Shown here in pieces: positions 1 to 12,215 of a stretch of 64,000 nucleotides of DNA; position 1 is the first letter of the stretch, and every line of letters starts with the position of its first letter. This DNA comes from Lyophyllum atratum. Lineage: Eukaryota; Basidiomycota; Agaricomycetes; Agaricales; Lyophyllaceae. Made by a program: the position numbers and the translations under genes. The notes beneath the pieces are model-generated. The model was given only the letters and a program-made list of their open reading frames with translations. It ran no database searches and was not told the origin of the DNA. The stretch covers positions 1 to 64,000 of the forward strand of contig JACGCN010000034.1 in the NCBI GenBank assembly GCA_014905825.1, read 5' to 3'.

Positions 1-602
1 TCTGCATCCCTTGAATCCAATGTCTCCACACGCAATACTCGAGCAATAAAAAGCTCGGAGATCATCGCCTTCTCCGGCCCCAACAACTGCTCCCCGCTGA
101 GTCCCTTCCCCTCCAGATAGTCCAAGTCGTGCAGCGGTATAGGCTTCGAAACCAGTTGCAAGTAAGCGAGCCCAGAGAACCCCTCTATAATCGGATGGCC
201 TTCTTCGCTGAGAGTATACGGAACGGATGCGAAGGGTTCCGGATGGAGGTCTGCTCTAGAGAAATTGACAGCGACCGTCGCCTGCTCCGCCGACAGCAGA
301 TTGACGACCATGTGCGACGGGTCTTCAGGCTGTGCGGCTTTGAGAATGTCGGCCATGCGAGAGGGGATGCGAAGCGCAAATGATATGAGGGGGTACGGGT
401 GCATGGCGATGGACGTGAATGACGATAAAGTCGCGCCGTGGTATGGATGTGGGGTATTTTTTGAGAGCATTTTCGCTGTCACTACCGCAACAGGCTGAGC
501 TGTGTGGCGCAAGAGCTCTCGCAGTCGATCTTGGGTGTGTTTGCCATGGCGAATATTGGTCGAAATGCCGCGAATAAATTTCGTGGTTGCGGTTCGTGAC
601 AT
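1..602 (-). CDS. Flavin reductase-like (FMN-binding) domain protein, 3' part cut by window edge
   Basis: An uninterrupted frame of 200 codons runs from an ATG at 602-600 to the window edge. It reads as the fungal family of flavin-reductase-like FMN-binding split-barrel proteins. Recognisable segments are LRELLRHTAQPVAVVTA near residue 27, YHGATLSSFTSIAMHPYPL around residues 53-71, then SFALRIPSRMA, HMVVNLLSAEQA and a PFASVPYTL block. Members bind FMN and use NAD(P)H to reduce flavin or act in redox reactions; the exact substrate is not known. The Arg/Lys-rich N-terminus (MSRTATTKFIRG) could be a mitochondrial presequence, which is inference. No intron is seen. The gene is divergent from the MFS transporter at 1047, leaving a 444-bp shared upstream region. 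Confidence 0.82.
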   Translation of the reverse strand, partial: MSRTATTKFIRGISTNIRHGKHTQDRLRELLRHTAQPVAVVTAKMLSKNTPHPYHGATLSSFTSIAMHPYPLISFALRIPSRMADILKAAQPEDPSHMVVNLLSAEQATVAVNFSRADLHPEPFASVPYTLSEEGHPIIEGFSGLAYLQLVSKPIPLHDLDYLEGKGLSGEQLLGPEKAMISELFIARVLRVETLDSRDA

Positions 603-1046
603 TCCCACTATTTATCATCGTTGTGTAACGCGACCTACCACAATTCTGCACAAACAACATGCCGGCCGAGGCACCAGCCTCTTCTTTATCCCGCCACTTG
701 ATGGCAACCTTCACATGCATCTACGAACTGGGATTCCAGCTAGTTTTATTTGACATGTGCCGACGGCGTCCGGAAACAATCTCCCAGAATACTCCAACAT
801 ATTCAGAGCAGGTTGGTTGGAATATGACCACTGGGGGAGCCAGTATGTGTAGTGTGGCATCTTGACCTCCGATTTTCTGTAGCAGTCCAAATAACCCCGA
901 TCACGAGATTTACGCGTGCGCTTCGCCCGGCAGATCTACGATCCGAAACTTGCAACTGTCATGGTTTATATATAATAATCTCGCGTGTAGGCAGTTTACT
1001 GACCCACCACGACCTTCAATCGTCCGGCCATTCGTTGTGTGGCGAG
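603..1046. other. Divergent intergenic region
   Basis: This 444-bp stretch lies between the flavin-reductase-like gene (-) and the first MFS gene (+) and must hold both promoters. I see no conserved coding segment and no repeat. A TATA-like tatatataa lies at about 967-975, some 75 bp before the MFS ATG. Confidence 0.6.
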
Positions 1047-3414
1047 ATGTCCGCCGGCACGATAGTATCTGCGGAAGGTGTGGTCGAGAAGTCCCTGAAC
1101 GACATCCACGAGCCCATCGACGAAAGGCTCAGCTTTTCCCCTCGACCGAGCAATGACCAGTTGGACCAAAGTCTGGGTCGGCAGCTCAGCAATCTAGTGC
1201 ACCCGCAAGAAAAGGAGGATGATCAAGAAAGTCGACTCTAGATACCAACGCCACAATCTACGTAAGTTCTCTCTACTTCAGTCAATCATCCGTCCTGACC
1301 AAAATATCGAGATTGAATTCGAGGACGGCGACCAACGGAACCCAATCAATTTCAGTCTTCGCAAGAAATGGACAATCACCATCATGGCCTGTATTTGCAC
1401 CCTGTTCTCATGTGGGTTTGAAGGTCCGGTCGTCATGAGTGTATCTTCTCACATTGGTCATAGCATCCGCCGCCTCTGCATACAACATGGGATTCCCAAC
1501 TATGACGCGAGACCTTAATTGCACGAAATTCCAGGCCACGATTGGCCTTAGTGTTTATGCCCTAGGATTCGGTATTGTGCCTCTGGTCACCGCGTCATTT
1601 AGCGAGGAGTTTGGACGACAGCCGCTTTACCTAGGCTCGTCCTTCGGATTCCTTCTCATGTACATGATGGTGGCTTTGTAGGTTCATTCTTCTATCTGAC
1701 CTCGCGCTGATTCGAACAATCCTTCAAAGGTCTAAAAATATTCAGACTGTCATAATTGCACGATTTTTCCAAGGCGCCTTTGGTTCAACAGGTGCTACGA
1801 TGGTCGGAGGAACTATCGCCGATATTTGGAGTTCTGCTGAGTGAGTCATCTTCTCAATATGTGGGTTAGTCTCATCAACCACCTTATAGTCGGGGCTTGC
1901 CGATGTCAATGTTTGCGGTGGCCGCTCTTGGTGGTACCGGCCTCGGTCCAGTATTGGCTGGGTGGATCAATGAGAACCCCCGTTTAGAATGGCGTTGGAT
2001 CCAGTGGATCCAGATGATGTATGTCTGTCTTTCTGCTGGAAGTCATTTTACCGAGACTTTCATTAGATTATGTGGAGGCTACTTTGTCCTACTACCAGTC
2101 TTGATGACCGAGACCCGCACGGCAATCCTGCTGACACGTATCGCGAAGAAAATACGTAGGGAAACAGGAGATAATAGATACCGTGCCCGGATAGAAGGCG
2201 AACGCGCGAGCCTACGAAACTTGATACTCATTTCCTGCACTCGGCCAATCCGTGCGTGTGCTTTACGGTTTCAAACCACTTTCCACTAACTAACGTGCCT
2301 TAGACCTAATGTTTACGGAACCTATCGTGTTGAGCTTCAGTGTATGTTGTCCATTTTGCCCCTTTCAGCTGTTTTAATCATTTCGACCAAGACAGTTATG
2401 GATCGGCTTTGCTTGGGGTGTCACGTACTGTTTGATAGAGTACGACTCCTCTCCTCACTAAATGATGTTCTCGCATTGACAAAACCATCCTCACAACAGG
2501 TCTATTTCTGGAGTCTTCCGAAACCTGCATGGATTCAATGTCGGCGAAATAGGAACTGTTTTCATCACCATGACGTCTGTCTATTTTGCGCGATCCGAAG
2601 GCTACTAGGAGTCTAAAGTCTCTTATAGCATAGGCTCTCTTATCGGTTTCGCTTTTAACATGTACCAAGAGGTGCTCTATCGGTATGCCTCTTCGTTTGC
2701 GCGATTCCTAACGGCCCTCACGACGATCTTCCCAGAAAATCGGTCGCAAAACGCGGACCTGAAGCTCGGCTTCACATGGCCTGCTTCGCAGCAGTTCTAC
2801 TGCCAATCGGCATGTTCATTTATGCCTGGGCCTCATTCTCACACGTCCACTGGATTGCGCAAGCTATCGGAATAACTGTATGTACACGTCACCGTTCGCA
2901 TTGACACCCAGATGCTGACCTTACCCGCGGTAGGTATACATCTGGGCGACGTTCACAATATACCTTGCTGTATTCTCATACCTTGCTGATTGGTATGACA
3001 CACCTTGAACGCGTTTTCAACGGAAGTGCTGAAGTAAACGACAGTTATGGCCCCTTCGCTTCCTCAGCACTCGCTGGCCAGAGTCTAGCTCGTGAGTGAA
3101 AATATCGTCATTTTCTTCCGTGTCTTATCATGAACCTCGTACTTCTTGTCTTAAGGAAACCTCATGGCGACTGCTTTCCCTCTCTTCACAGACCAGATGT
3201 TCCAAAACCTTGGCTACAACTGGGCCAACAGTCTTTTCGGATTTCTCGCGGTCATCATGATACCCATTCCATTTGTGCGTCATTCGACACAGCACTCAAT
3301 GCTTATACTTACATTTCCCTAATCGACAAGGCGCTATTCTTTTATGGACCCACCATCCGGCGGCACAGTAAGTTCTCGCGGATGGTGCTTGAGGCCGCGC
3401 AAGCGCAAAAGTAA
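1047..3414 (+). CDS. MFS transporter, DHA1-type drug/polyamine:H+ antiporter-like (paralogue 1)
   Basis: Conserved exons, separated by about a dozen 45-60 nt introns, encode a 12-helix major facilitator of the fungal DHA1 (Tpo1/Flu1-like) group. A hydrophilic cytosolic N-terminus of ~60 residues precedes the RNPINFSLRKKW entry to TM1. The inter-helix motif A appears as TASFSEEFGRQPLYLGS, and the antiporter motif C as GGTGLGPVLAGW. Loop residues TRTAILLTRIAKKIRRETGD precede the second half, and the tail is YGPTIRRHSKFSRMVLEA. The intron at 1412-1463 is clear. The first intron boundary is uncertain: 1197-1280 keeps the frame. Family members export drugs, fungicides or polyamines across the plasma membrane; the substrate cannot be told. 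It is a direct tandem paralogue of the next gene, sharing intron positions. Confidence 0.9.
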
Positions 3415-3946
3415 GTACAACAACGGAAAACTCGGAAATATACACATATACCATGGATGTTACTCTGTACTCTATAAGCCTAATTCTTAGTGAAAATAAT
3501 GCGGATGGACGGATGACTTGAGCAAATGCGATGCTCTGGGTGCGGCGGTCGGGAGACCGGACCGACATGATCCACAATCCCCTGAGCAAACGTAAATAAT
3601 TCCGAAATTTCCGAGTCGGTGACTCTGCTTCTGCCGGCCAACATGGTCTCGCCTCTTCACGCGCATGGTCGTCCGTCGATGGCGGTCAGAAGCGGTCAGA
3701 AAACAGGCGAGTGCTACTCAGCGAAGCTGCGTCTGTCAGACGTCCAGCGCTAGAGAGGGACCCATCCAAGTTCTGGCTACACATGCTAAGTAGAGAGAGA
3801 TCATCCCGAAACTCCTGGTATCCGGAATTCCGACACGGCTTCTGCTAGGTAAGCATCGAGAATTTCCTTGATGGTGCGAAATAACGACATATATGACTCG
3901 TTCTCTTGGTATACTAAGAAAATGTTTGCCTGCTCGATAGCTCACC
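3415..3946. other. Intergenic region between tandem MFS genes
   Basis: This 532-bp stretch holds the terminator of the first MFS gene and the promoter of the second. No coding segment or repeat is recognised. Confidence 0.6.
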
Positions 3947-6374
3947 ATGGCTCTCCAAAATCTCGACGGCGAGACCTCCGCCACGACGACTATCTGCGAG
4001 CGCACTGCCATTTTTTCGATGGAAAGGGGTGCTCTTGACCCAGAGAAGAGTTCAAACCCAAGTCTAGCCTCCTTGAAGGCGGATGGAACTCTAGGATGTC
4101 ACAATACTCCACGTCATAACGACTTGGATCATTACAGAGACGAAAAACTGAACGCTTCTTGTGATCAGGTCATCTATGTGAGCATGCTCTATATGCCAAC
4201 GACTGCTAGTGTGTATGCTGATAATACCTCGTTGAATCACGTTAGGTAGATTTTGACGAAGGTGACCATCGCAATCCCATAAACTTCAGCAAGCGGAAGA
4301 AGTGGATAATTACGGCGATGGCATGTTTCTCCACCTTTTTGTCATGTAGGCCGATCACCACTGTTCGCCGGCGGTTATCTCACTCACGAAACAGCAACGA
4401 CGGCGTCCTCGTATAATATGGGAATCTCTTCCATGGTGCAGGACCTCGATTGCTCGAGAATGCAAGCATTAGTCGCGCTGGGAGTCTACACTTTAGGCTT
4501 CGGTCTGGTTCCCCTCGTGACAGCCTCATTCAGCGAAGACTTTGGACGACAGCCACTCTACATTGGATCCGGATTCGGCTTCCTTCTCATGTTTATTATG
4601 ATGGCTTTGTAAGTCCCCACATTTGTTCTCGGGGATCGTAGTTGATTGTTGTGCGGCTTCTTAGGTCTAAAAACATCGAAACAGTGATTTTTGCGCGGCT
4701 ATTACAAGGGTCCTTTGGATCCACCGGCGCTACAATGGTCGGAGGAACGATCGCAGATATATGGTTACCACATGAGTTCGTCTTCGAATCATATGGCCGC
4801 CCCATCGTCTAACACTACTTCCATAGACGAGGTTTACCAATGTCTGTCTTTGTCTTGATAGCAATTGGCGGAACTGGCCTGGGGCCTGTGTATGCTGGTT
4901 GGATAGAGTTGAATCCCCATCTCGGGTGGAGATGGATCCAGTGGATCCAAATGATGTGAGTGGCTCGTCTCCCGCTACGTTCCTCCCCTCATCAGATCTC
5001 AGACTATGCGCCATATACCTGGTGCTACTCCCGCTGGTCCTGAAAGAGACTCGATCCTCGGTGCTCCTCACAAGACTGGCCAAAAAGATGCGAAAAGAGA
5101 CAGGGGATGATAGGTACCGTTCGCGAGCCGAGGACGAGATGCCAAGCCTGATGCACATGGTTTATGTATCATGCACCCGGCCAATTCGTGCGTAAACGAC
5201 GTTGATACTCGGTCTCATTATTGACGCTGAAAGTCAGGCCTCCTCTGTACTGAACCTGTTGTGATTAGCATAAGCGTATGTCGTCTCGTTCTTCATTGGC
5301 GTCGGGCACACTGTACGACACAAACCTATAGGCATGGATTGGATTTGCCTGGGGAGTGACATTCTGTATGGTGGCGTACGTCTTTGACTTGTTGTCGGTT
5401 CAGACGACTCTAGAAGTTGATATCTTCGTAGGTCCATCCCGGGCGTGTTCATGGACCTTCATGGGTTTAACCTAGGCCAGACTGGGGCAATAAATGCGAC
5501 GCTTATGTGGATCTCTTCTCCTCACAATCTTTTATCGACTGCCTAACAAGCCATCTAGCATAGGATCCATGATCGGTTTCATGACCAACTTCTACCAAGA
5601 AAAATTATACCAGTCTGTTACATTCCTATCAAGCCAGCTTTGCGCCAACTGACGTGGCCATAGCAAATATTTTGCGAAAAGAGGTCCCGAGGCACGGTTA
5701 CACACAGCTTGCTTCGCTGCTATCCTTCTGCCAGTGGGGATGCTGATGTACGCCTGGTCATCGTATTCCAACGTCCACTGGATCGTCCAAGCCATCGGAA
5801 TCACTGTAACTCTCCATTATATTCAAATCCACCTTCATCTTCACTCATCGAAAACGCATCATAGATCTTCACGTGCGGAACCTTCATAATCTATCTCGCC
5901 GTATTTTCATATGGCGCTGATTGGTATGATCCCATTCCCTTGCTTATTCGAGTACATATTTGGCTGAAAAGCGTGGCGTCACAGCTACGGGATCTACGCC
6001 TCGTCCGCTTTGGCCGGGCAAAGTCTTGCGCGTGAGTATCGAATGAACTCGGTCCAAGGGACGCAAATCTTACTCATTCTCCTCCTCCCACGATAGGAAA
6101 CCTCACCGCCACAATTTTCCCTCTATTCACGGATCAGATGTTCCATAATCTCGGTTACAAATGGGTCAACACACTGTTCGCGCTGATCGCGGCTGTCATG
6201 ATTCCTATCCCTTTTGTGAGTTGGCTCTGCCTCGTGGGCCAGATGGGGAATGCAAGCTGACGCTTCTGCCTTGCGTAGGCCCTTTACTTTTACGGTCCAG
6301 CCATTCGGAGGCGAAGCAAGTTCTCTAGGATGGTTATCGAAGCTCAAGAGTTACAGAAGCTGAGCATGTCCTGA
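3947..6374 (+). CDS. MFS transporter, DHA1-type drug/polyamine:H+ antiporter-like (paralogue 2)
   Basis: The first exon is 3947-4168 (74 codons), followed by an intron at 4169-4245 and re-entry at VDFDEGDHRNPINFSKRKKW. The rest follows paralogue 1 exon by exon: motif A (TASFSEDFGRQPLYIGS), motif C (GGTGLGPVYAGW), the TRSSVLLTRLAKKMRKETGDD loop and the tail YGPAIRRRSKFSRMVIEA. The stop TGA is at 6372-6374. The function expected from the family is proton-coupled efflux at the plasma membrane. Every exon read is open, so both tandem copies look intact. The cytosolic N-terminus differs most between the copies, which is where regulation or localisation could have diverged (inference). No cluster partner such as a biosynthetic enzyme is adjacent. 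Confidence 0.9.
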
Positions 6375-6811
6375 GACATGCGACGTGATTGCTCTTCCCA
6401 TCCTAGCATGAGTTGCTGCGCCACACGTCTGAGCTGGGTCAAGTTTTGTCCCTTATACAGAGGACCATGATATTCAGGTATAGAGGATCGGTATATTTTC
6501 ACGTATCCATTAATGATTAGAATTCCTCTCCGCCGCTTACATACGGCAAAGTCTCGATAGCGAGTGGAAGTACATGTAAGGAGTCCGAGGTCACTTCCTA
6601 CATCGTACAGTTACATTTTTAGGCACCCTCCCCCACGCAATCCTAGCGCTCCAAGACACTGGCCTGACCGTTGAACCATCTCGACAAAGGGAATCTGAAC
6701 CCCGAATGAGGCGTAAAACTCTGCAGGACAAAGTGCCGCCGCTCTCGCACCCGTCCGGTGCTCCCAACCCCACCCTCCTCCTTCGAATCGTGGGTTCTGC
6801 CAATCGCTACA
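6375..6811. other. Convergent intergenic region
   Basis: This 437-bp stretch lies between the ends of MFS paralogue 2 (+) and the DUF6534 gene (-). It has no recognised coding segment and presumably carries both 3' ends. Confidence 0.6.
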
Positions 6812-8849
6812 TCATGCATCAAGTAAGCCGTAATGGACATATAGACGATGTTCATTGTAGGACGTACACTCGAACGACTCGGAGGGTCTGCGGTGATGAT
6901 GCCATATAGGTAGCCCGTGCGCCTCCGAACTGACCGTGCTACTCCCGAAGTCGGTAGTTCCCTCACCCTCACTACGAGGCGTCTGTGTTCCAGAGGAAGG
7001 CGGTTCGGGCTTTCGTAGCTTGCGCGGCCCGGGGACGTTCTCCCGGAATGGCGTGAGTGTCGTGGGGTCGGTTGGGTGATTGAATGGATCGGAGACGGTT
7101 GTTCTACGATTGAGCGTGGCGAGCAAGCTGTTCAGATAGACTGGGAGTGGATGAGAACTTAATCGTCGTGGGGGGGAGGCGCGGACGGGGGAAGCAGGAT
7201 TTGGACTTACGTTTGCTCATTGAGATGTAGAGGGCGATGTAGATGAAGTCTTCAGGCCAGATGGCGAACGTTATCAGGGAGGCGATGGAGCATGTGCTGA
7301 GGGCACGGATTGAGACGTAGAGTCCGGGGATGGGTAAGGGACCTACGTCGTCAAAAGCGCTATTGTGAGGAGGGAAATATTATTGATGTGCATCGTTCGT
7401 AATGCCAGATGGGTGCTTACTTGTGTTGATGGCGTATAGCATGAGCACGTCCAGGATCGAATCAGTCCTGTGGATACATATAAGTCATATTCACTCCACG
7501 CATGCCTTACTTCGCCTTACTTTTTCATGCCTGTCCGGCGTTGCCACAGAGACAGACACAGGTGTCCGGCGATGAGAATATCGCTCACAACACCTGCTGC
7601 AAGCGACAAGTAGAACAGATACTATACGAGTAAAACATCAACGACTGCACACATAAAAACCATCGCTATGTCACTGACTGAGATGCTGCTCATTGCTTCG
7701 AAAATCCTTATTTCGAACCTAGAAAAGGATATTAGTACGGCGTCCCATACGAGGCCAATCGAGGGACATACGCGCGGCCTGCAGCGGCTTCAAGAGGGTT
7801 TGGTCTGTTCTGCAGTATCGACGAAAATAGACATATATGGCTCACCACATCCCGTTGCTAACACTTCGTTTGAGCGAGTGTCCAGGATCGCGATAGCATG
7901 CAACCAAGTGCTCACCGAACGAAAGTAAACTTGGAAGTACCTTATAGCGCTATCGCGTCAGCTATTCGGAACGTAGAATAAAAAAAAAGAGGACTCGCAA
8001 TGCACGCAAGGAAGTAATTGTTGCGGTTCGTCACTTTGTGTCGGACGTGGATGTTGGAAGTAGTTGAGGAGAGTGGTTACTATTAACTCACGGAGCCAGA
8101 TACGCCGCGCAAAGAGGCTGGAGGCTTGAGTGATTAGGATAGTCATCGTTGTACTTGGAATCACCCACCATCTAATGACCAGGTCGCTGGTACACTGCAG
8201 TAGGACCTATTGAGGGAGGAGAGCATTTTGAAGTTGGAATTCTCCACGTACAATTATAAAGACTTGCGACTGGAAACTCGTGAGGCTTTGGGTGAAAAAA
8301 GTCTATGGGTTCAATGCGACGTACAATGATGGACCTGAGATCCAAATGTCGGATTAGCGTAATATGCGTTCAAAAGAAAAGTACATACCACACCGCCGAT
8401 CCAGTAGTGGAGATATCACCATAGCTCGAGATTAGATAGTAGTATAACGCATGGGTTACCAAAGCGACATGGGTGGTGTCGAGTGACCTGGGAGGAGGAT
8501 GTTATTGAATTAGGACCACGGAAAGCAATGAAGCATTCGCGCAGACCAGAGGAAGAGAATCTTGGAGCATTACCAGCCATATTAGCCCCTACCCTTTCTC
8601 AAAATAGGAAAGACGTACTAGGGCTCGAAACGGTAGGGAATCATTAGCATGCCTTTTCCGGAAGAACTTCAGTGCCTGGATGCAGGTGACTCCATAGAGG
8701 CTGATGACGATGAACATGAACTTGTCGTTAGCTAGATTCAGCTTTGGTCAGAAGAGAGCATGGAAGACGTACATTGCAGCTATAAGATTCCCCAGGAACG
8801 CTGCTCCAAGCTTCCTATCGAGGTTGAACGGCAGGGGTTCTGAATCCAT
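6812..8849 (-). CDS. DUF6534-type seven-helix membrane protein
   Basis: The start at 8849-8847 gives the typical N-terminus of this Agaricomycete family: PLPFNLDRKLGAAFLGNLIAA. It then continues LYGVTCIQALKFFRKR, SLDTTHVALVTHALYYYLIS, LQCTSDLVIR, FARRIWL, SLAAGVVSDILIAGHLCLSL, TDSILDVLMLYAINT, TFAIWPEDFIYIALYISMSK and YLNSLLATLNRR. A polar Pro/Ser/Thr-rich tail of ~80 residues follows. This is the usual seven-TM core with a cytosolic C-terminal tail. The family is widespread in mushrooms, has no established biochemical role, and is often described as receptor-like. About eight introns are needed and some boundaries, notably near 8520-8620, are not resolved. The C-terminal end at 6812 assumes no further intron after the LLATLNRR exon. 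Confidence 0.8.
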
Positions 8850-9942
8850 GTGCAAGATTATTCTTCGACGGCGGGGGACGTAGACGCGCCGTTCGCTTTA
8901 TGCAACTCGGACATCATGATCTTGACACCAAGTCCGGAGATCGGCTGGAACCATGAACAGGGATGAGTGCGATACCCACCTCGGAACCGGAGTACCGTTG
9001 TGACATGTCGACATACTTACTGTAGGTCTCATGACTCCACTGGATCACCAGTGCACCTGTTGCCCGAGCAGTCGACGTCGGCTTTGCTCGAACCAGCTGT
9101 TCACAGATTGGTTCTTTTTGAAGGATGACGGTGTGGTCGTGTTAGCGCACGCACCCAGGACCAAGCCGTATTTTCGGGTTTCTATGATCATTTCTCTTCG
9201 AAGGGCGTATGTACCTCGAGGCACGACGGACGACTAGGGCCAGATGTGTAAGGCCCAGGGTGCCACTCCCATCTCTTTAACATTACTTATACTTACTATG
9301 CACAGCTGTTCGGAGGCAGTCGCAGACTCGATGCTAGACGCACACACCCCGAAAGATTTCTGATTTCGACGACGGTTATGAAGGTCATGTATCCAGGATT
9401 ACGTGCGTTTTCGTTGTTCCCACTTACATTTAGAGTTTGAACATGCTGCATAACATCGTCGATACGTACCTATCACTCGTCATCGCATCCTTTGCATTTC
9501 CGATCCAACCACCTTTCTCCCATCCCGTTGCCTTTTAAAATAGACTCTCAAATTGTATAAAAGGCGTACAGTTGCGTCTCAATCATTATTATGCTCTTTC
9601 TCCCCAGGTCTCTCAACATCTCTTGGCTTGGTGTGCAAGGTCACCGTGTGCATCGTCTCGTCTCGTCCACTGTGTCGAGCTCGTTTCCGGTTTTTCGCGT
9701 TTCCATACTTAGTTCTGCAAGTTGCTTGAGTGCACACGCGTTATCTGCTCCAATAAAAGGGAAAGGCAGAGGTGGACGGTATTATAGCAAAGGGGGGTGT
9801 GAAAGTGTCACGGTCACGGGCTGATGGCACGCGGAAGTCTCGTGGTTGATGAGGTCCCGAGGACCACATTCCACAGGCTCCCTTTTCTTCTTCTTTATAA
9901 CGACGAACCGTCTACGACCCCCTCACGAACCTCCTTACGACC
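8850..9942. other. Divergent intergenic region with pyrimidine-rich leader
   Basis: This 1.1-kb stretch separates the DUF6534 gene (-) from the next gene (+). Its right half holds a TATA box (9556-9562) and a long pyrimidine-rich leader up to the ATG at 9943. I recognise no protein segment here. Confidence 0.55.
9556..9562 (+). promoter_or_regulatory. TATA box
   Basis: The sequence tataaaa occurs in the context ttgtataaaaggcg, about 380 bp upstream of the ATG at 9943. It is the best core-promoter element in this intergenic region and would imply a 5' leader of roughly 350 nt. Confidence 0.45.
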
Positions 9943-11636
9943 ATGCCCTTCCCCTTTACATTCTCCCTCTCCGTTCCCGGGCTCTCCAACCCATTTGCCA
10001 TGGCCCCCCCGGCTCCGGATGTTGACATTGACAGGCCAAGGCATGCTGCAGGGAAGCACGACCACAAGCAGAAAAAGCTCCCCATCACGCGGCGCCGTCC
10101 TTCTCCCGTCCCGTCCCCTTCTGTGCCCTTATCAAGGAAGAGGGGTTGGGAACCCACCTTTGCAGAGCCGAGTCGCTCTACCACCACCCTTACCTCGACC
10201 ACTGGGTATCTCGACACGCCGGCAAAGTACAGAGAGATGGCCTCACAGCAAGCCGATAACTACCACGAGGTGGTGATGTTTGCATCAGTCTCAGATACAG
10301 GTGTGTACCGCGTTTCCGTGCTCGATCAATTCATTATGGGCTCCATCGCGCCTTGTGTTTTGGGCACCTCTCGAGCGTGCCGCAGTGAGGAAATCCGATT
10401 TAAATCGCAGCGATGCTGGGATTGGACATCACTATTCTTTTCCTGTTTATTGTTCTGGTTCTTGTACCCACACACGCTCTCTCCTCTCCTCTTCCCCTTT
10501 TTCCGTTTCGTCCTTCTTCGCCCACCCCCATCTTTAAATCTTTCTATCACTCCACCCTTACATTTTCCGTCTACCATGTTCGACCGACTCATTTTAGTTC
10601 TCCATGTAGAGCTTCCACCCCCCGCGAAACGTCGTCGCGGTCTCGCAGGCCAGATCGTCTCCACCGCCGTCAGTGCTGCGCTCATCGGCACCGCTGTCGG
10701 CCTCACGGTCTATCGCCTGTAAGCACCCCTTCCATCTCCCTCTACCCCTCACTAGCCCTTCACTAACCCACCTCCTAGCTGGAGAGACCGCGGCAAAGAA
10801 TCAGCCCGCCTCGAAGAACAGCACCACCAACAACCCCCACCCCCACCCTACCAGCAAGGCGAATGGACACCCTCCACCACATCTCCTCCACCCCCTCTCC
10901 AAATCACCCCCGCCACACCAAGAAGCCGCAGAAGCCGCCATCCCGTGTCCACTTCTGCCAGCAAACGCCCCACCCTCACCCACCGGCGCACTCTCCCCCG
11001 CACACGCCGCACACCCCCGCCGACGCAGCCGACCTTCTTCCCGCCCGCACAGCCTGAATTTAATTTCGCCCCGCAAGAGACGGGCGAGCCTGCCGAGGTC
11101 GAAGACCAGGTCCGTCATGCTCGCTTCCTGTTCGGTTCCGTACTCATCCTTTTTTCTTTTCTGTCCAGATGGACTGGATCGGCGATAAACTCTCTATGCT
11201 CATCGAAGAAGGCAAACGCGCATTAGGTCGGGAAGTCGTCGTCATGAGCGACGCCAAAGAAGACGAGGTCGACGACGGCAGTGGGGCCTGGGAGGAAGAA
11301 TCCCGCCCCGCCCGCGCCTCCGCCTCTGTCTCCCGGTCCGGATCCATGCGCCGTTCCAAACGCCCGCGCAGCCTCGCGCCCTCTGCACATGCATTCCACA
11401 GCCCCTCCGCCTCACCCCATGCCCCAGGTTTCGCGCTCACGTCCTCGTCGTCAGCCTCGATGGTCACGCCGCAGCGCACGCATAGTACTAGTAGGGGCGG
11501 CTCGGCGGATGTTGGGGCTGGGCTTGGGTTCACGTCCAGTGTGAGTTTTCAGGAGGATGCGAGGGGGTGGGAGAGTCCGGAGATGAGAGAGAGCATGGAG
11601 AGGGCCAGGGCGAGGTTTTTGAGGAATCGTGAGTGA
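9943..11636 (+). CDS. Basidiomycete single-TM protein with disordered tail, function unknown
   Basis: Four exons are read: 9943-10300, 10610-10718, 10779-11109 and 11169-11636, with clean GT-AG introns that keep the frame. The N-terminus (MPFPFTFSLSVPGLSNPF) is followed by a polar stretch. Then comes a basic ELPPPAKRRRGLAGQIVSTA segment leading into a single hydrophobic helix (about residues 133-155) ending LTVYRLWRDRG. A PPPPPY motif (WW-domain-binding type) and a Pro/Ser/Arg-rich disordered region follow. The last exon carries MDWIGDKLSMLIEEGKRALGRE, a likely amphipathic helix, and ends SMERARARFLRNRE. I recall this as a conserved hypothetical protein of mushrooms; no function is assigned. 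The first intron (309 nt) is long for this genome. Confidence 0.75.
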
Positions 11637-11995
11637 GGCTGGCCTCCTCGTACTCATACCCCCTCCCCCCCGGATCTGGTCGTTGAGTGTTCGCGGGTTC
11701 TTTGGTTCTCACTTTTCAAGCCGCCACTGCTGCTGCACCCATTGCATTGGGAACCGATGTCTTGGGCTGTAGACCGCGACAGGTTACGTGACGCGTTCAG
11801 AAACATGTGTGCATCGAGCGCTTGCCATACTACGACTACCATCATCACCACTGCATCATTAACACACTCACCGCTACCACCACCATCGTCATCACCACCA
11901 CGCTCGCAGACGCCCCCCTTTCTCACCTCACGCTAGCCTTATGGCACACAATGTATCTACCTCACCCTTCTCGCGCCCCCAGCCGACCTACAACT
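11637..11995. other. 3' region with CAC/ACC-rich simple sequence
   Basis: No coding segment is recognised. From about 11830 the strand becomes rich in cac/acc/atc trinucleotides, grading into the minisatellite that follows. Confidence 0.5.
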
Positions 11996-12215
11996 TACCT
12001 CACCGCACTCGTACTTACCTCACACCGCATACACCTTTACCTCGCCGCATACACCCGCACCTAACCGCGCGCATTGACACCTTTACCTCACCGCACTCAC
12101 CCTGACCTCACCGCATACACCCATGCCTCACCGCGTACACCCGTCCCACACCGCATACACCCTTACCCTCACCGCATACACCCACACCTCACCGCACTCA
12201 CCCGTACCCATCTCA
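11996..12215 (+). repeat. Degenerate minisatellite, ~18-20 bp unit
   Basis: About eleven imperfect copies of a unit close to acctcaccgcatacaccc follow one another, with variants such as cctcaccgcactcaccc and cctcaccgcgtacaccc. Unit length drifts by a few bases and no constant spacer exists, so this is a tandem array rather than a CRISPR-like structure. It is strongly strand-asymmetric (C/A on the plus strand). Confidence 0.85.

Noticed and set aside
325..720. 131-codon minus-strand open stretch overlapping the flavin-reductase-like gene
   Set aside because: It is a shadow in another frame; the conserved flavin-reductase-like frame runs from 602 to the edge without interruption.
11996..12215. 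Possible CRISPR-like array
   Set aside because: Units follow one another without constant-length unique spacers and drift in sequence; the genome is eukaryotic.
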